Origin: Prorocentrum cordatum
Lineage: Eukaryota; Sar; Dinophyceae; Prorocentrales; Prorocentraceae
DNA length: 64,000 bases
Direction of reading: 5' to 3'
Assembly (NCBI GenBank): GCA_963575745.1
Contig: CAUYUJ010016302.1
Span: 221,773-285,772 of the forward strand
In this document: positions 53,251-64,000 of the stretch, in pieces
Position numbering within the stretch: position 1 is the first letter of the stretch
Layout: each line of letters opens with the position of its first letter
Position numbers and translations under genes: made by a program
Notes under the pieces: model-generated
Told to the model about the DNA's origin: nothing
Databases searched by the model: none
What the model saw: the letters and a program-made list of their open reading frames with translations, nothing else

Positions 53251-54588
53251 AGCCACGCTCGCGGACCCGCTGCCGGTTCCGGCAAGTTCCTGCGGGGATC
53301 GTGGACCGGCGGAGGTGGGCGTGTGCTCCTCACCACCCACCGCCGGCTTCTTATCTGAAATCTTCAGCTCTCCAGGGAGCTATCCGGGAACGACCTCTGC
53401 CAGGCCGCCTGAAACGATGCGCGGGACGCTGGAAACCTCGCAGGAGACGCTTGCAGGGGCGCCGTTTACGATGCGTGGGGCCCTGCAAAGCGCGCAAGGA
53501 AGATCTGCCTAGGAGCCTGGAAGGACTGCCGAAGCTCTTCCGAAGCTCTGCCGAAGCGCTTCGCGCACCCTGGAGCCACGCGTATTGGGAAACGCTAGGA
53601 AGCCACGCTCCCGGACCCGCTGCCGGTTCTGGCAAGTTCCTGCGGGGATCGTGGACCGGCGGAGGTGGGCGCGTGCTCCTCACCACCCACTGCCGGCTTC
53701 TTATCTGGAGCCCTCGGCTCTCCAAGGAGCTATCCGGGAAAAACCCGGATAGCGAGGCAAGGCGCGGAGCGCAGAGCGTTCCAAAGCGCGGCACGGCGAC
53801 CTCTGCCTGGCCGCCTGGAACGATGCGTGGGGCGCTGGAAACCTCGAAGGAGACGCCTGCGAGGGCGTCTTTTACGACGCGCGGGGCAGCTGTGAAACCT
53901 ACCACGACATCTCTTCCTAGGAGCCTGCGAGCACTGGCGAAGCTCTGCCGAAGCTCCGCCGAAGCGCTTCGCGCACCCTTGAGCCACGCGTTTTGGGAAA
54001 CGCTAGGAAGCCACGCCCCCGGACCCGCTGCAACCTCCGGCAACTCGCTGCGAGGATCGTTGACCGGCAGAAGTGGGCGTGTCCCCCTTACCACCCACCT
54101 CCGGCTTTGTCTCTGAAACCCTTAGCTCTCCAAGGAGCTATCCGGGAACCAACATGTAAGCGTCCAAAACCCGGATAGCGAGGCAAGGCGCGGAGCGCAG
54201 AGCGTTCCAAAGCGCCGCACGGCGACCTCTGCCAGGCCGCCTGGAACGATGCGTGGGGCGCTGGAAACCTCGCAGGAGACGCCTGCGAGGGCGTCTTTTA
54301 CGACGCGCGGGGCTCTGTGAAACCTACCACGACACCTCTGCCTAGGAGCCTGCGAGCACTGGCGAAGCTCTGCCGAAGCTCTGCCGAAGCGCTTCGCGCA
54401 CCCTTGAGCCACGCGTACTGGGAAACGCTAGGAAGCCACGCTCCCGGACCCGCTGCAACCTCCGGCAACTCGCTGCGAGGATCGTGGACCGGCAGAAGTG
54501 GGCGTGTCCCCCTCACCACCCACCTCCGGGTTCTTCTCTGAAACCCTTAGCTCTCCAAGGAGCTATCCGGGAACTTGGTAGCGTTCAA
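53251..54588 (+). repeat. T3a units, about three in tandem
   Basis: Units repeat every ~407-427 bp, marked by CAGGCCGCCTG(A/G)AACGATGCG at about 53399, 53806 and 54233. Ends are AACCCGGATAGC and GAGCTATCCGGGAA, an inverted pair (CCCGGATAGC/GCTATCCGGG). Long frames on both strands are by-products of the GC-rich repeat. Confidence 0.8.
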
Positions 54589-57500
54589 AACCCGGAGAGC
54601 AAAGAAAACACACACCGGAAAACCTCCCTGGCAAGCCCACGGAAGCTCGCGTTAAGCTCTTCTGGGGCCCGGGGGGGCTCCCCGGCAGCGCTTCCGAAGC
54701 GCTGCCAGAACCGCTTCCACGCGTGCCTGCACGCGTGCGGGCACGCGTGGAAGCTTGCCGGACGCTCTCCCGGACCAGCTGCCGGCTCGAACGACCTGCT
54801 GCGAGAATTCTTGACCGGCGGAGATGGGCTGCTGGCGGGCACCACCACCGTCCGGCTTCTAATCTTAAACCCTTTAGCTCCCAGCGAGCTCTCCGGGAAC
54901 TTAAGTGGCGTCCAAAACCCGGAGAGCAAAGAAAACATACACCGGAAAACCTCCCTTGCAAGCCCACGGAAGCTCGCGTAAAGCTTATCTGGGGCTCTGG
55001 GGGGCTCCCCGGCAGCGCTTCCGAAGCGCTGCCAGAACCGCTTCCACGCGTGCCTGCACGCGTGCGGGCACGCGTGGAAGCTTGCCGGAAGCTCTCCCGG
55101 ACCAGCTGCCGGCTCGAACGACCTGCTGCGAGAATTCTGGACCGGCGGAGATGGGCTGCTGGCGGGCACCACCACCGTCCGGCTTCTAATCTTAAACGCT
55201 TTAGCCCTCAGCGAGCTCTCCGGGAACTTGGTAGCGTTCAAAACCCGGAGAGCCAAGAGAACACACACCGGAAAACCTTCCTGGCAAGCCCACGGAAGCT
55301 CGCGTGAAGCTCTTCTGGGGCTCTGGGGTGCTCCCCCGCAGCGCTTCCGAAGCGCTGCCAAAAACGCTTCCACGCGTGCCTGCACGCGTGCGGGCACGCG
55401 TGGAAGCTTGCCGGAAGCTCTCCCGGACCCGTTGCCGGCTCAAACGACCTGCTGCGAGATTTCTTGACCGGCGGAGATGGGCTGCTGGCGGGCACCACCA
55501 CCGTCCGGCTTCTAATCTTAAACCCTTTAGCTCTCAGCGAGCTCTCCGGGAAACTAGCTCCACCCCGCGCCGGAATTCCTCTAGCTTATCGACGCCGAAG
55601 AGCTCTAAGAGGTACGAAGAGCTCTACGAGGTTTTTTCCTGGCAAGCCCACGGAAGCTCTGGTGAAGCTTTTCTGGGGCTCTGGGGGCCGCCCTGCAGCA
55701 TCTCTGAAGCGCTGGCAAGAACGCTTCCACGCGTGCCTGGACGCGTGCAGGCACGCGTGGACGCGTGCGGGAAGCTCTCCCGGATCAGCTGCCGGCTCAG
55801 GCGAGGTGCTGCGAGGATCGTGGAGCGGCGGAGATGGGCTGCTGGCGGGTACCACCACCGCCCAGCTTCTAATCTCGAACCCTTTAGCGCTCAGAGAGCT
55901 CTCCGGGAATCTCGGAGACGGACCTTGGCAAGCCCGCCTGGGGCGCTGCGGAAGCGCTGCCAGAAACGCCTCCACGCGCGTGAAAGCTTACCGGAAGCTC
56001 TCCCGGACACATTGCCGGGTCGAAAAAGCCTCTGCCGGGATTCTGGAAAAATCGCGAAACCACTCAAAAGTTGTCACTTGGTGGCGTCCAAAACCCGGAG
56101 AGCAAAGAGGACACACACCGGAAAGCCTTCCGGGCACGCCCATGGAAGCTCTCTGAAGCTCTTCTGGGGCTTTGGGGGCCTCCCTGCAGAGACTCTGAAG
56201 CGCTGCCAGGAACGTTTCCACGCGTGCCTGCACGCGTGCAGGCACGCGTGGACGCTTGCCGAAAGCTCTCCCAGACGCGCTGCCGGGTCGGGCGAGTCGC
56301 TGCGAGGATCGTGGAGCGGCGGAGATGGGCTGCTGGCGGGCACCACCACCGCCCGGCTTCTAATCTAAAACCCTCTAGCTCTCAGAGAGCTCTCCGGGAA
56401 CATTGTCCTTTCTGGCCGGGTCGGTCAACTAGCTCCACCCCGGGCCGGAATTCCTGTAGCTCATCGATGACGAAGAGCTCTACAAGGTACTTGGTACCAT
56501 CCAAAACCCGGAGAGCGAGGAGGCCCCCTGGGGCCCTCTTGAAGCGCTTCGAAGGCACTGCCAGGCACGCCTCCATGCGTGCCTGCACGCGTGCCGGCAC
56601 ACATGGACGCGCGCCCTCCTGCAATGCTCTGTCAAACCCTCCTGGGGCGCCTGCTGAGCACTGTCAACCTTTTCTGAAGCGATCTTGAATTGCTGCGGAC
56701 CCGCTGCCGGGCCGGGCGAGTTGCTGCGGGGATCGTGGAGCGGCGGAGATGGGTTGCTGGCGGGCACCACCACCGTCCGGCTTCTAATCTAAAACCCTCT
56801 AGCGCTCAGAGAGCTCTCCGGGAAAAACCCTGAGAGCAAAAGGCAAACGCACCAGAAAGCTTTCCTGGCGGGCCCTCCAACGCTCTCGTGAAGCTCTTCT
56901 GGCGCTCTGGGTGGCTCCCTGCAGCGCTGCTGAAGCGCTGCCAGAAATGCTTCCATGCGTGCCTGCAAGCGTGCAGGCCCGCGTGGAAGCTTGCCGGAAG
57001 CTTTCCCGGACGCGTTGCCGGGTCAGGCGAGCCGCTGCGGGGAACGTGGGCCGCCGCGGAGAAGCTCTTGGCGGGCACAACCACCGTCCGGCTTCTAATC
57101 TTAAACCCTTTAGCTCTCAGCGAGCTGTCCGGGAAAAACAACGCTGGATACGAATAGTTTGTGAACCGTCCTCCGATAGCGAACCGCAAACGCTCCTGAT
57201 GCTTCTGGATTGGTTTCTCTACGTACCAGCCCTGTAGCCTCCCTGCCCAGAGAGAGAAGAGCCCCTCGGGACGGGGGATCTTTCCTGGAGAGCTCCCGGG
57301 GGCTCCTCAGAAGTGCTTGTGAAGCGCTGCCAGGAACGCTTCCACGCGTGCCTGCACGCGTGTCGGCACGCGTGAACGCATGCCGGAAGCTCTCCCGGAC
57401 CCGCTGCCGGGACGAGCGAGTTGCTGCGAGGACAGTGGACGGGCAAAGATGGGCTGCTGGCGGGCACCACCACCGTCCGGCTTCTAATCTAAAACCTTTT

Positions 57501-57888
57501 AGCTCTCAGCGAGCTCTCCGGGAAAAGCACCAGAAACCTATCCTGGCGAGCCCTCGAACGCTTTCGTCAAGCTTTTCTGGCGCTCTGGGATGCTCCCGTG
57601 CAGCGCTTCCGAAGCGCTGCCAGAAACGCTTCCATGCGTGCCTGCACGTGTGCAGGCTCGCGTGGAAGCTTGCCGGAAGCTCGCCCGGACCCGTTGCGGG
57701 CTCAGGCGAGTCGCTGCGGGGAACGTGGACCGCCGCAGAGAAGCTCCTGGCGGACACAACCACTGTCCGGCTTCCAATCTTAAACCTTTTAGTTTTCAGC
57801 GCTTCGGCGACGCCTGCACGCGGGCCTGCACACGTGCACGCACGCGTGGACGCGTGCCCGAAGCGCTCCCGGACCCGCAGAGCTCTAG
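54589..57888 (+). repeat. T3b units, forward orientation
   Basis: About eight units, ~327 bp apart where regular (starts at 54589, 54916, 55244), with some partly replaced by T1 fragments. Each starts AACCCGGAGAGC and ends GAGCTCTCCGGGAA. Two strong palindromes lie inside each unit. The long Pro/Ala/Arg frames here have no family character. Confidence 0.8.
54684..54754. repeat. double palindrome typical of a T3b unit
   Basis: GGCAGCGCTTC and GAAGCGCTGCC form a near-closed palindrome at 54684-54706. GCTTCCACGCGTGCC at 54713-54727 pairs perfectly with GGCACGCGTGGAAGC at 54740-54754 (15-bp stem, 12-nt loop that is itself nearly palindromic). The same pair recurs in most T3b units in both orientations. 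Confidence 0.85.
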
Positions 57889-60512
57889 TATTTTTTCCCG
57901 TGAAATTCCCGGAGAGCTCGCTGAGAGCTAAAGGGCTTAAGATTAGAAGCCGGACGGTGGTGGTGCCCGCCAGGAGCTCCTCCACGGCGGTCCACAGGCC
58001 TCGCAGAAACTTCGGCGACCCGGCAGCGCGTCCTGGCGAGCTTCCGGCAAGCTTCCACGCATGCCTGCATGCGCGCAGGCACGCATGGAAGCGTTTGTGG
58101 CAGCCCCTCCGCAGCGCTCCCGGGGGGCCCTCAAGGCCCTCCAGGAAAGATTTCCCGTCCCCGAGATTCTCTTTTCTCTCCGGGTTTTGGGCGCTGCCAT
58201 TCGATTTCATTCCCGCTCGCCATCTTGATCTCAGCTCGATCGGGTACCTTTCACTGCCAAAAAGCGTCCAGGCGGGATCGGCCGTTTCGAATCATCTTGA
58301 TACGCGCTGTCGGTTTTCTTGAGATAACTCGAGCTTCAGGAGAGCTACAGAGCTGGTAAGCACAGCTAATCGATTCAGAATGATGAGGCGCATTTGCCTG
58401 TTGCTCTGGCAGCCCTCGGAAGCGTTTCTGCCAGCCTTTCCGCAGCGCTCCAGGGGGGCCCTCAAGGCCCTCCAGGAAAGATTCCTGGAGAGCTCGCTGA
58501 AAGCTAAAGGGTTTAAGATTAGAAGCCGGACGGTGGTGGTGCCCGCCAGGAGCTCCTCCACGGCGGTCCACATTCCTCGCAGCGACTCGCCCGGCCCGGC
58601 AGCGGGTCCGGGAGAGCTTCCAGCAAGCTTCCACGCGTGCCTGCACGCGTGCAGGCACGCGTGGAAGCGTTTCCGGCAGCGCTTCGGCAGCGCTGCAGGG
58701 GAGCTTCCCAGAGCTCTCCAGGAAAGATTTCCCGTCCCCAAAGGGTCTCTTCGCTCTCCGGGTTTTTTTCCCCCGAGAGCTCGCTGAGAGCTAAAGGCTT
58801 TAAGATTAGAAGCCGGACGGTGGTGGTGCCCGCCAGGAGCTCCTCCACGGCGGTCCAAATTCCTCGCAGCGACTCGCCCGGCCCGGAAGCGGGTCGGGGA
58901 GAGCTTCCGGCAAGCTTCCACGCGTGCCTGCACGCGCGCAGGCACGCGTGGAAGCGTTTCTGGCAGCGCTTCGGCAGCGCTGCAGGGGAGCTTCCCGGAG
59001 CTCTCCAGGAAAGATTTCTTGTCCCCAAATGGTCTCTTCGCTCTCCGGGTTTTTCTATTAAAGAGCTCTCTGAGAGCTAGAGGGTTTTAGATTAGAAGCC
59101 GGACGGTGGTGGTGCCCGCCAGCAGCCCATCTCCGCCGCTCCACGATCCCCGCAGCGCCTCGCCTGACCCGGCAGCGCGTCCGGGAGAGCTTCCGGCAAG
59201 CGTCTACGCGTGCCTGCACGCGTGCAGGCACACGTGGACGCGTTCCTGGCAGCGATTCAGAAGCGCTCCAGGGGGGCCCCCCAGAGCCCCGGAAGCGCTT
59301 CAGGAGAGCTTCCGAGGGCTCGCCAAGAAGGCTTTCGGGTGTGTGGCCTCCTTGCTCTCCGGGTTTTTCCCGGAGAGCTCGCTGAGAGCTAGAAAGGGTT
59401 CAAGATTAGCCGGACGGTGGTGGTGCCCGCCAGGAGCTCTTCCACGGCGCTCCACGTTCCCCGCAGCGCCTCCGGTGAGCCGGCAACGGGTCCGGGAGAG
59501 CTTCCGGTAGGCTTCCACGCGAGCCCGCGCGCGTGCAGGCATGCATGGAAGCTATCCTGGCAGAGCTTCAGCAGCGCTGCAGGGGGACCCCCCAGAGCTT
59601 TCCAGGAAAGATTTCCCGTCCCCGAGGGTGTCTTCGCTCTCCGGGTTTTTCCCGGAGAGCTCTCTGAGGGCTAGAGGGTTTTGGATAAGAAGCCTGGCGG
59701 TGGTGATGCCCGCCAGCAGCCCATCTCCGCCGCTCCACGACTTTCGCAGCAACTCGCCCGAGCCGGCAGCGGGTTCCGGGGCGTTTCCAGCGCGCGTCCA
59801 CGCGTGCCTGCACGCGTGCAGGCACCCGTGGAAGCGTTTCTGGCAGCGCTTCAGGAACGTTTCTGGGTGACCTCCATAGCTTTCCAGAAAAGTTGTCCCG
59901 TCGCAGAGGTTCTTCGCTCTCCGGGTTCTTCCCGGAGAGCTCTCTGAGAGCCAGGGTTGAAGATTCGAAGCTGGGCGGTGGTGGTGCCCGCCCGCAGCCC
60001 ATCACCGCCGCCCCAGAATCCTCGCAGCACCTCGCCTGAGCCGGCAGCTGGTCCGGGAGCGATTCCGGCACGCGTCCACGTGTGCCTGCACCCGTGCAGG
60101 CACGCGTGGAGGAGTTCCTGGCAGCGCTTCCGAAGCGCTGCAGGGGAATTCCCCAGCTCTCTCCAGAGAAGATTTCTCGATCCCACGGGTCTCTCTCTCC
60201 GGGTTTTGGACGCAACCATACCTCGCATAGCTCTTCGGCATCGATGAGCTAGAGGAATTTCCCGGGGAGCTCGCTGAGAGCTAAAGGGTTTAAGATTAGA
60301 AGCCGGACATTGGTTGTGCCCGCCAGGGGCTTCTCCGCGGCGGTCCAGAATCCCCGCAGGGGCTTTTTTGAGCCGGCAACGTGTCCGGGAGAACTACCGG
60401 CAAGCTTCCACGCGTGCCTGCAAGTGTGCAGCCACGCCTGGAAGCGATTCTGGCAGAGCTTCGGCAGCGCTGCAGGGGAGCCTCCCAGAGCTCTCCAGGA
60501 ACGATTTCCCGT
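57889..60512 (-). repeat. T3b units, inverted orientation
   Basis: About nine units reading as the reverse complement of those to the left, with CCCGGAGAGCTCGCTGAGAGC starts and CGCTCTCCGGGTTTT ends. The flip happens within AGAGCTCTAGTATTTTTTCC at about 57,889-57,908, which is a piece of T2 end domain in minus orientation. Another T2 piece lies at 58,190-58,390. Confidence 0.85.
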
Positions 60513-61607
60513 AACTCGTAGAGCTTCCCTTAGCAAGATATTGCTGGAAAGAGTAATAACTCGTAGAGCTTCCCTTAGCAAGTAATTGCTGGAAGCTAAC
60601 AGTAATTCCGGCGCGCTGGAGAGCTAGTTGGCAAGAAAAATCTCGACGGAACTTTTGGTGACTTTTGGTCGGTTGAAAATTTGGTTCTCGAAATTCAACC
60701 ATTCGTTAGAGCTCTAATATTTTTTCCCGTGATATTCGATCCGATTCCCGCACGCCGTCTTGATCTCAGCTCGATCGGGTGAATATTATTATCAAAAAGC
60801 ACTGTGGCGGGATCGGCCGTTTTGAGTCATCTTGATATGCGCTGACGGTTTGCTGAACATTACTCGAGCTCTAGGGCAGCTACAGAGCTGGTAAGCACAG
60901 CCAATGCATGCAGAATGATCAGGCGCGTTCGCCTGTTGAACCCAGAGGTCTGAACTCGGTCTGCTAGCCGAGCTAGGTCCGCAAACCTGTTCGTATTATT
61001 CGAGTCATCTTGACAGAAACTCTCGGTTTTCTGCACTTAACTCGAGCTGTAGGACAGCTACAGAGCTGATATTTACAGGCACTGATTCAGAATCATCAGT
61101 TGCGTTTGTCTGTCGAATCCAGAGCTCTGAACTCAGTCTGCTGCCCGATCTACAATCGCGAAACTATTTGTATCGTTCGAGTCGCTTGCGAGATACTGTC
61201 GGTTATCTGGACTTAATTCGGGCTGTAGGGGGGCTGCATGGCTGGTAATCACTGGAATCGGTTTGAAGACATCAGGCGCGTCCGCCTGTCGAATACAGAG
61301 CTCTGAACTCTGTCTGCTGCCCGAACTAGGTCCGCGAACCTATTCCTATTGTTCGAGTCATCCTGCGAGGTGCTGTCGATTTTCTGCACTTAACTCGGGC
61401 TGTAGGGGGGCTGCAGGGCTGGTAATGCCAGGAGGCGATTCGCAGACATCAGACGCGTCCGTCTGTCGCATTCAGAGGTCAAAAACTATTCACTATAAGT
61501 CAGATTTTTGGTAAGTGCTGTCTGTTTTCTCAACTTAAGTCGAGTTAGGAAGCTCTACGAGTCTTCCGGCGGTAACCAAGGTTGACGGTTTACCGCCGGC
61601 GCCCAGT
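60513..61607 (-). repeat. T2 module, complete, right arm of the inverted arrangement
   Basis: Mirror image of the module at 52202-53250. The tail CTCGTAGAGCTTCC is at 60515-60528 and its partner GGAAGCTCTACGAG at 61548-61561. The TAA/TTA hairpin head ends in CCCAGT at 61607. The tail segment is duplicated (second copy near 60561). Confidence 0.8.
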
Positions 61608-61730
61608 ACCTTGTAGAGCTCTTCGGCATCGATGAGCTAGAGGAATTCCGGCGCGGGGTGGAGCTAGTACCTCGTAGAGCTCTTCGGCATCGATGAGCTA
61701 GAGGAATTCCGGCGCGGGGTGGAGCTAGTC
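61605..61730 (-). repeat. duplicated 61-bp T1 tails
   Basis: Two copies of AGTACCT(T/C)GTAGAGCTC...GGGTGGAGCT start at 61605 and 61666. Each is bounded by AGT. A similar ~69-bp duplication of the T2 tail follows at about 61785-61920. Confidence 0.75.
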
Positions 61731-61920
61731 GGCCGACCCGGCCAGCAAGCACAAAGTGATGACTTTTGGTTGGTTTTGCGAATGACTCGTAGAGCTTCCC
61801 TAAGCTAGTTGCTGGAAGCTTAAGAGTAATTCCGGCGCGCTGGAGAGCTAGTGACTCGTAGAGCTTCCCTTAGCTAGTTGCTGGAAGCTTAAGAGTAATT
61901 CCGGCGCGCTGCAGAGCTAG

Positions 61921-62690
61921 TTGGCAAGAAAAATCTCGACGGAACTTACCCTCGAGCTATCGTTGCCCCGAGCGGTTCAAGGTATCTGCGCCGCCGCAGG
62001 GTGGAGCTAGTTGGCCGACCCGACCAAAAGAGACAATGTGGTAACCTGGGGTCGGTTTTTGGAACATTGTGCAAGAATTGACAATTCGTTTTCATAAGTT
62101 GGATTTTTCCTACCTACAATAAGCTATGGCGCATCTGCTGGTAAAATTTTCAGGGCTCTAGAAGCAATATTACTATCAACAGACTTGCGGGAACCGACTT
62201 TGCCCGCAGTACAGTTTGGCAGGTGACGGTGGTTGGCTTTACTTAACTCGAGCTGTCAGCAATCTACAGACCTCTCACGCACACCAGTCGATGCAGAATG
62301 ATCTGACGCGCCACACTGGAAGCTCGAGAGTTCCTCGAAATGGCTGAGTCAGGAGTTATGATCGAAATACCGTCTCTATGTATGCGTGTTGCGAACGATG
62401 TTTCGATGATAATTCGAGCTGAGTGCATGCTATGCATGCCAGGTGCATTCCAATCGAAGCAGCGACATGCGTGACATCGAATGAGCCTCGAGAGTGCCCA
62501 AATTGATTAGAATTTTCAAAATTAATGAAAAAAATCGATTTGTACAATTTTACATTTTTTGTGTCGGATGATTTTTTCTAATTTATATCGATCTATGGGT
62601 GACCTAGAGAGTTCTGGTGCATTTTTGTCGACGCAAAATGGTCTCGCGCTCTCACTGAGAGCGCGAGACTTCATATGAATAGCTTCGCTG
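61921..62690. other. diverged remnant region, no gene seen
   Basis: Contains recognisable T-type fragments (TTGGCCGACCCGACCAAAAG) among sequence not matching the main families. A CTCGCGCTCTC / GAGAGCGCGAG hairpin lies at about 62643-62668. Confidence 0.5.
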
Positions 62691-63041
62691 GGAGTGAGAA
62701 CTTTGGTCCAGCCGGCCGAGGCGGACAATGTGACAACTTTTGGGTGGTTTTGCAATTTTTTGAAAGATATTTGACAATTCAATTTGAAAAAGCAGATTTT
62801 TACTCCGAGCATTGAGATATAAACTTCGTTCCCTGATCAGCTCGGCCATCTAGAGTCATTTTCAGTACCAGTTCACTTGAAGGAACCGACTTCATGTTGA
62901 CTCCGAAAAAATGTCAACTTGAAGTTTTTTTAGAAAAGCTCCCAGAAGCTCCCGCTTTGATGCTGAGCTTTCTCACGGATTCAAGGAGCTCTACGAGGTT
63001 CCCGGCGGTGACCAGGTTGACGGTTCACCGCCGGCGCCAGT
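62691..63041 (-). repeat. T1 module, minus orientation
   Basis: Reads GACAACTTTTGGGTGGTTTT, AAGATATTTGACAATTC and AGGAGCTCTACGAGGTTC, then the GGTGA/TCACC head ending CGCCAGT. Its body is more diverged than that of most T1 copies. Confidence 0.7.
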
Positions 63042-63997
63042 TGTAGGTGACTTTTGTCGGTATTGAAAATTTCGTTCTCGAAATTGGACCATTCGTTAGG
63101 GCTCTAGTATTTTTTCCCTTGATATTCGATCTTATTCCCGCTCGCCATCTTGATCTCAGCTCGATCGGGTAACTTTGAAAGCCAAAAAGCACTCTGGCGG
63201 GATCGGCCGTTTCGAGTCATCTTGATACGCGCTGACGGTTTCCTCAACATAACTCGAGCTTTAGGACATCTACAGAGCTGGTAAGCACAGCTAATCGATG
63301 CAGAATGATTAGGCGCGTTCGCCTGTTGAATCCAGAGGTCTGAACTCGGTCTGTGAGCCGAGCTAGGTCCGCAAACCTATTCGTATTATTCGAGTCATCT
63401 TGACAGAAACTCTCGGTTTTCTGTACTTAACTCGAGCTGTAAGACAGCTACAGAGCTGATATTTACAGAAACTGATTCATAATCGTCAGTTACGTTTGTC
63501 TGTCGAATCCAGAGCTCTGAACTCGGTCTTCTGCCCGATCTAGAATCGCGAAATTATTTGTATTGGTCGAGTCATCTTGAGAAGTGCTCTCGGTTTTCTT
63601 CACTCAACTTGCGCTGAGAGGGGGCTACAGTGCTGGTTGTCATATGAATCGATTTAAAGAGATCATGCGCGTCCGCCTGTCGAATCCAGAGCTCGGAACT
63701 CGGTCTGCTGTCCGAACTAGGTTCGCGAAACTATTGTATTGTTCGAGTCATCCTGAGAGATGCTGTCGGTTTTCTGCACTGACCTCGGGCTGTAGGGGGC
63801 TGCGGGGCTGGTAATGACAGGAGTCGATTCGCAGACATCAGACGCGTCCGCTTGTCGCATTCAGAGGTCAAAAAATATTCACTATGAGTCAGAATGTTGG
63901 TAGGTGCTGTCGGTTTTCTCAACTTAAGTCGAGCTTGGAAGCTCTACGAGTTCCCCGGCGGTAACCAAGGTTGACGGTTTACCGCCGGCGCCCAGTT
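63042..63997 (-). repeat. T2 module, minus orientation, tail truncated
   Basis: Starts inside the end domain (ATTCCCGCTCGCCATCTTGA) without the tail. It runs through about four 180-bp monomers to GGAAGCTCTACGAG and the TAA/TTA head, ending CCCAGT just before the window edge. Confidence 0.75.
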
Positions 63998-64000
63998 GGC

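Noticed and set aside
53351-60228. Many 100-350-codon frames in the T3 arrays
   Set aside because: They occur in all frames of a tandem GC-rich repeat, change frame between units, and have Pro/Ala/Arg composition without motifs.
33567-64000. Organelle minicircle or fragmented mitochondrial DNA
   Set aside because: No piece of cox1, cob, cox3, plastid photosystem genes or rRNA was recognised in the repeat field, and the modules look like nuclear mobile elements.

Overview
The window looks like nuclear DNA of a dinoflagellate. The strongest single clue is a 22-nt match, on the minus strand at 21681-21702, to the trans-spliced leader carried by dinoflagellate mRNAs. The genus cannot be decided from the sequence. 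About half of the window is repeat arrays. Nearly every recognisable gene lies on the minus strand, and most are retroelement or retroelement-associated genes broken by frameshifts or stops. I could not run alignments, so all family calls rest on motifs read by eye.

Layout. 1-2350: very GC-rich, with a low-confidence minus-strand gene (Pro/Ala/Gly-rich part, then a coiled-coil part). 2350-7770: five successive tandem-repeat fields (a 400/500-bp compound satellite with hairpins, TA/CA/GA microsatellites, a ~70-bp minisatellite with a 269-bp higher-order period, a 42-bp array, and a CTGGCACGTCCC-type minisatellite). 8604-10588: an RPA-like (replication protein A large subunit-like) gene with a zinc ribbon and OB-fold-like segments. 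11304-12715 plus 21756-22317: a second, tandemly duplicated RPA-like gene, cut in two by a ~9.04-kb LINE (12716-21755) flanked by a 12-bp target-site duplication. The LINE carries ORF1, an endonuclease-RT ORF2, up to three further unidentified ORFs, an ATC-repeat tail and a relict spliced leader at its 5' end. 22752-24365: a PIF1-type helicase lacking its N-terminal half. 24362-24916: two 209-bp direct repeats. 25216-33491: a DIRS-like tyrosine-recombinase retrotransposon (fragmented gag/RT, RT-RNase H, a degenerate C5-methyltransferase-like domain, tyrosine recombinase) whose recombinase frame runs on without a stop into an RRM/zinc-finger protein.

33560-64000 contains almost no host coding sequence. 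It is a modular array of related short elements. T1 (~370-400 bp) and T2 (~1.0-1.2 kb, filled with ~180-bp monomers) share a hairpin 'head' and an AGCTCTACGAG 'tail'. T3a/T3b units (~310-430 bp) end in their own inverted repeats. The terminal repeats and head hairpins vary between classes in a matched, compensatory way. The whole field changes orientation at about 57,890, giving a large diverged inverted arrangement. One T1 copy sits inside a 180-bp monomer with an AGT duplication, so these modules appear to be, or to have been, mobile. A 1.56-kb LINE 3' fragment with an apparently permuted RNase H is inserted into one head hairpin.

Taken together, the region reads as a transposon-rich intergenic domain surrounding a small cluster of single-strand-DNA-handling genes (PIF1-like, two RPA-like) on one strand. 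The T1/T2/T3 module system is the best candidate here for something undescribed.
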